The translations under genes and the position numbers were made by a program. Shown one piece after another: positions 56,926-64,000 of a DNA stretch of 64,000 nucleotides (the stretch's first letter is position 1; each line of letters begins with the position of its first letter). This DNA comes from Alopecurus myosuroides (lineage: Eukaryota; Streptophyta; Magnoliopsida; Poales; Poaceae), in assembly GCA_028641055.1 (NCBI GenBank), contig CM054060.1, forward strand, positions 165,196,416 to 165,260,415, written 5' to 3'. A model generated the notes under the pieces. That model did no database searches. It was not told where the DNA came from and saw only the letters and a list, made by a program, of their open reading frames with translations.

Positions 56926-59900
56926 CCTAGTACATCTCAGCCTATTGTATATGATTAGTAATTTGGAGTAAGTCTGATCCACTTGTTAACAAATTCTTCT
57001 TATATGCATATGGCAACTTGATGTCATAAAATAAACCTACATTCTTTTATAATCTTCTAAGTAAAATCTTTTCTTGGAACAACTGGTTGTTTTCGCCACA
57101 AGGGTGAGATACTTGAAGTTGGATACCAAGAGATGAACCTACGTGCAATGGACAAAGGTGATAACAGAAGACTAGTGGCAACTAGAGAGAAGAACATCAA
57201 GCGACAAGAGACCACAAGAAGCAACACTGCCTCAGTAAGGGATCATAAGAAATTATCTGGTGAATCATTAGGCATTATTAGAGAACCTATAATCTCTATT
57301 CCTTGTCAAGTTGATCAGAGATGAGGAACATATATCTTTAATGGAAACAATTATCAAGATAGAAAATAATAACAAGCCCTTGCATCCATGTGTCTTGTGA
57401 TATGCTGAGGTAGGAGGAAACAAACTAATTCTCTTGTTTTCCAGATCTTCCTCACCCATAATACAAATGGATAACAACAAGAATTCATCCATATACCCAT
57501 ATGTAAATGATTACATGTTACAAAACAACATGGATAATATCCATATTGGAACCCATGTGGAAAACAAGCAAACAAGATTCCAAAACCACACATGTTTTCC
57601 ACTTGATCAAGTACTGAAAACAACAAACATAGAATACACATACCTAAGTATAATGCCAACCAAAATTGCTAAGAGTTTTAGCTATGAAAATAACATAATA
57701 TGACAAAAGGAAAACAAATTCCTTCACCCATTAAAATCATTTGGTGTGACATGGAATAAAATTCCATGTTAAATGATTTTCATAACAGTGCATAGAACTG
57801 GTACCAAATAGTTTTACTAAAATATTTTCTATAAGGAATTGTGTCCAATATGATCCACTTATAACACACCACTTGGGAACCTTATATGTGTTGTGTGAAG
57901 GTAATATTCATGTCTAAAATAAATTTTAAGACATTTAATAAATTGAATTAAGTGAAAACAATAAAATCACTTAATCTAGCACCCTAAATAAAAAATATAA
58001 ATATCGCTCAAATTCACCAAAACAAAACATGGTTAGGTTGTAAATTTGATGAGCTTTCCAAATATAATTTTTAATAATTTTTCTATTTACAAATAGGTCC
58101 AGAAAACATAGGTTTCTTTTCAGTTGTTAAGACAGAAGGACTTATTTGTAATTATCAGAAATTCTAGGGGGTTATCAAAAGGTTTCCTTTATTTCCTTTG
58201 TTCTTCCTCTGCCAAACGGCAGAGGAGACGTGCTCGAGTTGCTGCTGCGTGTGCTACCTCCTCCTCGCCGCCTATCCGCGAGGATAAAGCCTAGAAGGCG
58301 TTTGCATCTCGCACTCTCTCGCTCACTCCCTCGCCTGCTCTTCTCTCTGTAAATAGAACCCTAGAAACCGAAACCCTAGCCCCTTGGTCGCCGTTCATCG
58401 CCGCCGTCTCTGGTCATGCCGCGAGCAACCGAGACCACCTCTGGATGTGTCATAGTCTCCTCTACCTCCTCAACAAGTATCGCTTGCCGGGAAGCCGTGG
58501 TGCCGGAGAACTCGGCCGTTCCTTTTCTCACTGCCGACAGCCACCGTGGTTAAATTCTCCGCCGTCGAGCTACCCCTTGCGTCCCCGATGGTTCCTTCAT
58601 GCTCTAGGTGAGCCCCCGCACCTCTCGGTGCATTTTAATCGTTGAATTGCGTTCAATTTCGTGGTTGCCGTCGATACCCGACACCGCCGCCGCGGAACAT
58701 CGCCGCCGGCGATGTTCCGGTGAACAGCAACCAACGGTGCCGCTACCTATGAGTTCGTTGTTACCTCCTCTATCTGATAGCATCTACAGACCGGAGCAAT
58801 TTGGGGTAAATTGACCGATTGCGTCGATCAGAGGAGTTCATCCTCAATGCTGATGCTGTCATGACGTCAGCATGACGTCATGGCAATTTTCCTTTTATTT
58901 TCATTTAAATTGTTTATTTAATTAGAATATGACAGGTGGGTCCCACCTGTCAATTTAAAATTGGCAGAAAATTGAATAAAATTAATAAACCAATAAATTT
59001 AATTCTATTAATCAGAAAAATATAACTAGTATACCAAATTTGATAACGTTTAAAATTTAATATTTTCTTTAATTTAATTAAATTATTTAAAATTGAGAAA
59101 AATAAGAAATAATTCATAAAATCAGAAAAATACAAGTTATATACCAAAATGCTCCAAATGACATATGCAACTCACTATGATGTTTTCATAGTCATTTGAC
59201 CAAGTTTTCATGTGTGCTATATTTGCCTACTCATTTAATTCATTTAAAATTAATAAAATAATAACCTTTTCAAATATTGTCAGAAAACATGAAATGATAT
59301 ACCAAATTAAAGAGAACAACATTTATAACACAAGTATGTCAAATGTAAAACATTTTATTCAACTTATAAGCTTATTTTTTATAAGTATACTGAAATTGTA
59401 TAATGTCCCATTAGAACTAGAAACTATTACCACAACAGAATTTTCCTTATTAATAAAACCCACATGTTTTCACACCTACTAAACCTATCATCACAAGTCA
59501 TTGGCAAGTATTGTGATGATAGAGTTCGCTATACTAGTTCATCATTTTCAACTAAACTCATTGTCATGAGCTCCACACTTTTAGAACATAAAATCAAACA
59601 TGTTTGTTACCTTTTCAAATAATTGTTTTCCATGTGCTATTGTCTTGTTACCTCACCAAGTAATAAAAACTTCTACCTAAACAGGATAACAATTGTTTGC
59701 TAAGTAAAAGTGAAACACATGTAAATCTAAAAGAACCAATAACCACACCACCACAAGTAATGAAACATTTCACCTAAAATCTGTGTGATTAAGATATCGT
59801 ATCAAACGTGGCTTACACTTGTAAGTTGGGGTGTTTTCCAGGGTAATTCACGATGCATCTCATTACTATGTATGTATCATCTTGCCCGTGTTTTCTATAG

Positions 59901-61319
59901 TCCTTACTGGGACTACTTTGCTATCTTTCAGATGTCGGGATTTTCTACGCGGCCCTTGAACTGAAGACATTGATTATTATGGTTATTTCAATCAGGAAAG
60001 TTCATCACTTGCTCATATCCTTTGCAATATTTCATAACAAACTAATTGCAAAAACTCTATCATATTACCACCTAGTATCAAAAGAATGCATGATCCTATT
60101 TTTATAATAATATGACTAATTGAATGACTACCCAGAGGGGTAGTGTTCTGTTTGGTGGGCGGATGGGACCATGGTAAGATGAATAGGTCAAAGGAAGGTT
60201 CCATATGCATGGGAAAGTATTACCTAGGAACTAATCACAAATGCTGTCAGAACTCGATGCGCCGTAAATACCGCGTTAACCATGGGTCTTCTATGGGGGG
60301 AGTAAGTCAGCTATGATCTTTTCTCGTTCGCATGTCAACGGGATGCCATAGACGTACGATATAGATCTTGCGAGACTACATGCACATGGGTGGGATCCCT
60401 TGATTCCCGCGGACTCTGGGGTCTATGATGGTCTGCCAGGGGCTCCTAGATATCCATCGTGAGGGGTGGAATCAGGGGTTCAACCTGTTGGCAGAAACGG
60501 GTGGGCATGCATTGTGCGGAGAAGCACGGTTTGGCTTGGACCAACAACCGGGCCCCACACCACAGTAGGAGTGGACTAGAATGTACACCTGGTTGTGAAA
60601 CATGGTCTTGGTCGTCCATGGGTAAAGTAACGCACCTCTGCAGAGTGTAAAAGGATGTGGCATGTTACCCCCTATTCCGGCAAGGAACTGCGAACGCTAC
60701 AGGAAAGACAACTCCATGAAGTTCTAGCTTGTGTGATGGTCTGGCGGGCATAGTTTTCAGAATTAAAAGCAACCTCTTGAAGAAAGTTTTACAAAACCTT
60801 GCATTAGCTTATGACTCTTTCAAGTCTAAAGCTGTAGTTAGTGCATCAAACTACCCACTATATATCATGAACTTGTTGAGTAACACTCGTTACTCATTCG
60901 TTCCCGTTTGATCCCCTGCTTAGAGCTGAAGCCCTATGGAAGTCGTCATCGTGAAGCCATCGTTACCTCACGAAGCTAGGTGGAGTCTTATACTACTTAG
61001 CCAGTAAAGCATCATTATCAACAACGCTAGTGGAGGAGAAGCTATCAAGGTGTAGGTGGAGATTATTCTTGGGCTTAGCTGTATCAAGCCATAGGTTAGG
61101 GCTGACATCAACAGTAGTAGATTAGTTCTAAGTTAGAGTTCTCCAGCTTGGGTCTTCGAATTGTTTCTTCTGATGATTTCATTTGTATGAGATCTTCTTT
61201 GATTCATGTGTTTCTGCTGTACCACTCTGAGGGATGTAATATTCACAGGTAAGTCCTTCTGTGAGTATTATGTCATCGACTTGCGCACTACACATGCAGT
61301 GGTCTGCTGGGTCATCACA
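56926..61319 (+). repeat. LARD B LTR 2, right part
   Basis: Aligns with LTR 1 from 34137 to 37770. It has 877 bases (57246-58122) that LTR 1 lacks, and itself lacks about 60 bases corresponding to 35381-35440 and about 70 bases near 37590-37660. The GC-rich island is at about 58200-58800. No gene is supported; the short ORF at 57434-57703 lies in the extra segment and has no recognisable domain. Confidence 0.9.
58862..58880 (+). promoter_or_regulatory. Paired TGACGTCA sites, LTR 2 copy
   Basis: Identical to 35202-35220. Confidence 0.55.
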
Positions 61320-61324
61320 AGGTA
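61320..61324. repeat. Right target-site duplication of LARD B (AGGTA)
   Basis: Matches 32664-32668; element A resumes after it. Confidence 0.9.
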
Positions 61325-61873
61325 TGTGTTAGATACTCTTACAGGTGGAAATTTTCTAGGAACTCATGCCTTGGAAGCCTGCAATTTGATTGAAAGTTTG
61401 GTAGGAGTGCCCCCACTATAACTGTTAAAATTGAGACCACATTGGAGGAGGTTATTATTAAACTAAACTCTTTGGAAATGAACTTACCAATTTTCCTTGA
61501 TAATGCTAGAAAAGTTAATGAATCAATAATAACTTTTGATGAAATAATCACTGCTGTAGAAGCTGGCAACACTCATGATGATCAAAATTCTAGGATTGGT
61601 AAACTAGAGGAGTCTATGGGAACTTTAAGCTCAATTTTTTCATCTCTTAAATTCAAAAAGGAGAAAGCCTTTTTGGGAAAAGAACAAAGATTCATGTATG
61701 TTCCCAAGATAACTAAACCCAAATCTCAATATGTGCTAAAAATTGCTAAAACGATTAATGAAACTAAGAGCGACCTTCATGTTGAATCTTTAGAAACACC
61801 TAGGGTGCCTATTGCTGCAAATAATTATTTAGAGGAAGTTACAGATGTTGATGTTTCACTTGAAAATACTTGA
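61325..61873 (+). pseudogene. Element A gag-like or unknown ORF, frameshifted
   Basis: Two open stretches in different frames: 61326-61421 (VLDTLTGGNFLGTHALEACN) and a frame running from about 61420 through 61442-61873 (MEEVIIKLNSLEMN to DVDVSLENT, 143 residues from its first Met). The shift falls at a run of five C near 61408-61413, where one further C would join the frames. The protein is Lys/Glu/Asn-rich with coil character, without Cys/His knuckles, protease or RT. I do not recognise its domain. Confidence 0.55.
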
Positions 61874-64000
61874 GTTTCTTTCTATGCCTAGCTGAAAGGC
61901 GTTAAAGAAAAGCGCTACCGGGAGACAACCCGTTTTATTTCTCCGTTTTCAACCTGTTTTTCGTCGTTTCTTTTTGTTTTCTTTGCACCTGGGTGTTGTA
62001 TATTTCCTTAGAAACCCCGCTGTATCTTTTCTTTTGTGTCTTTGTTGAGCCAAGTAAAGGCTCTAGTGGAAAGTTCAGACTATATTTCGGATTTCTGCGC
62101 AGGAAACAGATTTCCACTGTCCACTGTTAAATTCGTCAGAAAATTCAAAATAACTTGAGTTTGTTTTTGCGTAATCCTGGGCTATATACGCAACTTTTCT
62201 TAGTTCAACACTTTTTGATTTGAGCAACAGAAGATTTTTGAAAAAAATCATCTTTACCTGCTGTCTTGTTTTGACAGATTTCTGCCAATAATTGCATTTG
62301 CATCTCAATCTCTTTCTTTTGGTGTATTTTTGAGAAAAATAGTTTTAAAATAATTTTTGATAGTAGCTAATGTGTTATGAGTATTAGGCTTGTTTTGAAA
62401 CTGAACCATGTGAATTTATTATTTCGATTGCACTAACGTTGCTAATGAAGATCGTGAGAAGTTTGGTGTGAAGGAAGTTTTCAAGGGTCAAGAGAAGAGG
62501 ATGATATGATGTGATCAAGAAAAGTGAAAAGCCTAAGCTTGGGGATGCCCCGGTGGTACATCCCAGCAAATTCCAAGAAGACTCAAGCGTCTAAGCTTGG
62601 GGACGCCCAAGGAATCCCCTTCTTCATCGACAAATTATGAGGTCACTTCTAGTGAAACTATATTTTTATTCGGTCACATCTTATGTGCTTTACTTAGAGC
62701 GTCTTTTATTTTTGCTTTCAGTTTATTTTTATTTTTGAAATAAGCTTGGTTGGACCCCAGCATTCTTTTATTGGAGAGTGACACGCTCCGCTTTTTCATG
62801 GGAATACTTTGTATTCTTAATCTTTGTCTGACTGTTTCATTTATTTAGCTCCTGTTTTGCATGCATCTCTTATCTAAGAGCTGTTAGTTTTATTAGTGTT
62901 ATGTGAGTACTCTCATTTTTGCTTGCTTTATCATGTATAGTATTTTTGTTAAAACATATCTTGTATGGTGCTTGTTAGGAAAAGAAATTGCTGCTTGAAG
63001 TAGAATTTTTAATGGTGCAAGTAGAAGCTTGTATAGACTGTGGCTAGAACTTTTTGATATCATGCTGGATGTTATTTTAGTTTTAAAGCCTTGTGGTTAT
63101 TGATTAGCATGATTAGCCTCAAATAGATGAGAGTGTTTAATGTTCCATTGAAAGAATCATGAGTTTTTCTTGTCATTTTGAAGCATAAATTTGTGGTATT
63201 CTCTTTCGAATGTTTTATTTGGTTGACTTGGCGCATGCTCACACCATGTTTATGACTATGAACCAGTCACTAATAGCCTCTATGATCATTTAATTTTTGA
63301 ACTTGTGATACCGCTTATGCTTTGATTAATGATGTTTATGTCGCTATGCATGATTATGGCTCTTCTGCTCTCTTGATTTGTCGCTCCCAATCTTTTGCTA
63401 GTCTCCACCTGTACTGAGTATGGAATTCTACTCGTGCATCCAAATCCCTAAAACCAAGTTTTCCCATTGTGTCCACCATACCTACCTACATGTGGTGTTT
63501 AACTGCCACTCCAAGTAAATTTCTCATGTGTTACCTTTAAAACCTTCAAAATTACTCCTGCTGTGTGTTCCTATTTTTGCTCATGAGGACGTAAATAGAG
63601 AATATTTATCTCACTTGTTGATTGGATTTTACACCCTGGACTAGTGGCTTCATCCGCTTATCCAATTGATAGAAGAGCTGGCAGCGGGGTGCCCAGCCCT
63701 AAATTAATACACACAAAATCTCTTCACTATTTTTGCCCCTGATTTATCAGTCAAAGCATAATTGTGTAAACAAAAGAGAAAGAGGGATGACCTTCTATTC
63801 CAGTTGCGTCCTTCATATGGGAGCCGCTCTTGTGAAATCTAGTTGGCTTGTGACATACTGTATTTTCTGTTTACCATTCATTGACATTAGCATACATCTC
63901 CCAAAATATATACACTCCTCTGTGGTATGTGATTGTTGGCAGGCACCCGAGGATTCGGTTAGCCATGGTTTGTGAAAGATGGATGGGAGCAGTTTCAAAC
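61874..64000 (+). mobile_element. Element A internal region, right part, to the window edge
   Basis: About 2.1 kb without a supported gene. It includes the motif gcctagctgaaaggcgtta and a duplicated phrase ctaagcttggggatgccc (about 62533 and 62595), both familiar from Triticeae LTR elements. No second TGATACGTCTCC is reached, so the 3' LTR is outside the window. Confidence 0.65.

Larger units (their letters stand above)
32669..61319 (+). mobile_element. LARD B: long-LTR, non-coding retrotransposon
   Basis: TGTAACATCC to GGTCATCACA, flanked by AGGTA. LTR 1 is 5,102 bp and the internal region 1,845 bp. LTR 2 (about 5.86 kb without its insertion) is split by LARD C. It has an initiator-tRNA-Met primer site and a polypurine tract but no gag or pol domain, the definition of a large retrotransposon derivative (barley Sukkula is a known example of the type; identity is not claimed). 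The LTRs show eight mismatches in about the first 335 bases plus several indels, so it is clearly older than LARD C. Confidence 0.88.

Overview
This is nuclear DNA of a plant, almost certainly a grass of the Pooideae and most likely a Triticeae-type genome (inference). Genes have GT-AG introns and TATA boxes, and most of the window is LTR retrotransposons inserted into one another. The LTR that opens with TGATACGTCTCC and the CACTA termini with TTTAGTCCCGG subterminal repeats are of the kind familiar from large grass genomes. I see no prokaryotic genes, CRISPR arrays, rRNA or tRNA genes.

Bases 1-16030 are a satellite-like array of about 203 bp units split by one young Gypsy element of Tat type (463-15894). 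Its 900 bp LTRs differ at only two positions by eye, and its target duplication is GTAAA. gag-protease, reverse transcriptase and RNase H-integrase lie on the minus strand in one frame broken by two stop codons. On the plus strand, between pol and the 3' LTR, it carries an intact eight-exon antisense gene of 1,404 codons with its own TATA box. A 21 bp minisatellite inside pol and a lone site downstream of pol both copy the element's polypurine-tract sequence.

Bases 16030-29400 form the gene-bearing island. They hold a 347 bp tandem array (16872-18346), a small coiled-coil ORF (19193-19591), a complete four-exon TRICHOME BIREFRINGENCE-LIKE gene (20907-22594), a 5'-truncated LINE inserted in an older LINE of opposite strand (22855-26763), a 170 bp hAT-type MITE (27154-27323), and a two-exon secreted glycine-rich protein gene (27986-28472, minus).

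Bases 29404-64000 are a four-level nest. A CACTA transposon (from 29404) is split by an LTR retrotransposon with a tRNA-Asp-type primer site (element A, from 30808, running off the window). Element A is split by a non-coding long-LTR element (LARD B, 32669-61319). LARD B's second LTR is split by another long-LTR element on the minus strand (LARD C, 41083-56920, LTRs of about 6 kb). Target duplications GCAAG (left side only), AGGTA and GATAC fix the order. LARD B and C carry no proteins but share an LTR plan and a small hairpin 20-21 bases upstream of the 3' LTR.

The cellular genes appear to act separately: TBL in Golgi acetylation of cell-wall polymers, the glycine-rich protein in the cell wall or apoplast. 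All coordinates, splice sites and difference counts were read by eye; no search or alignment was run.
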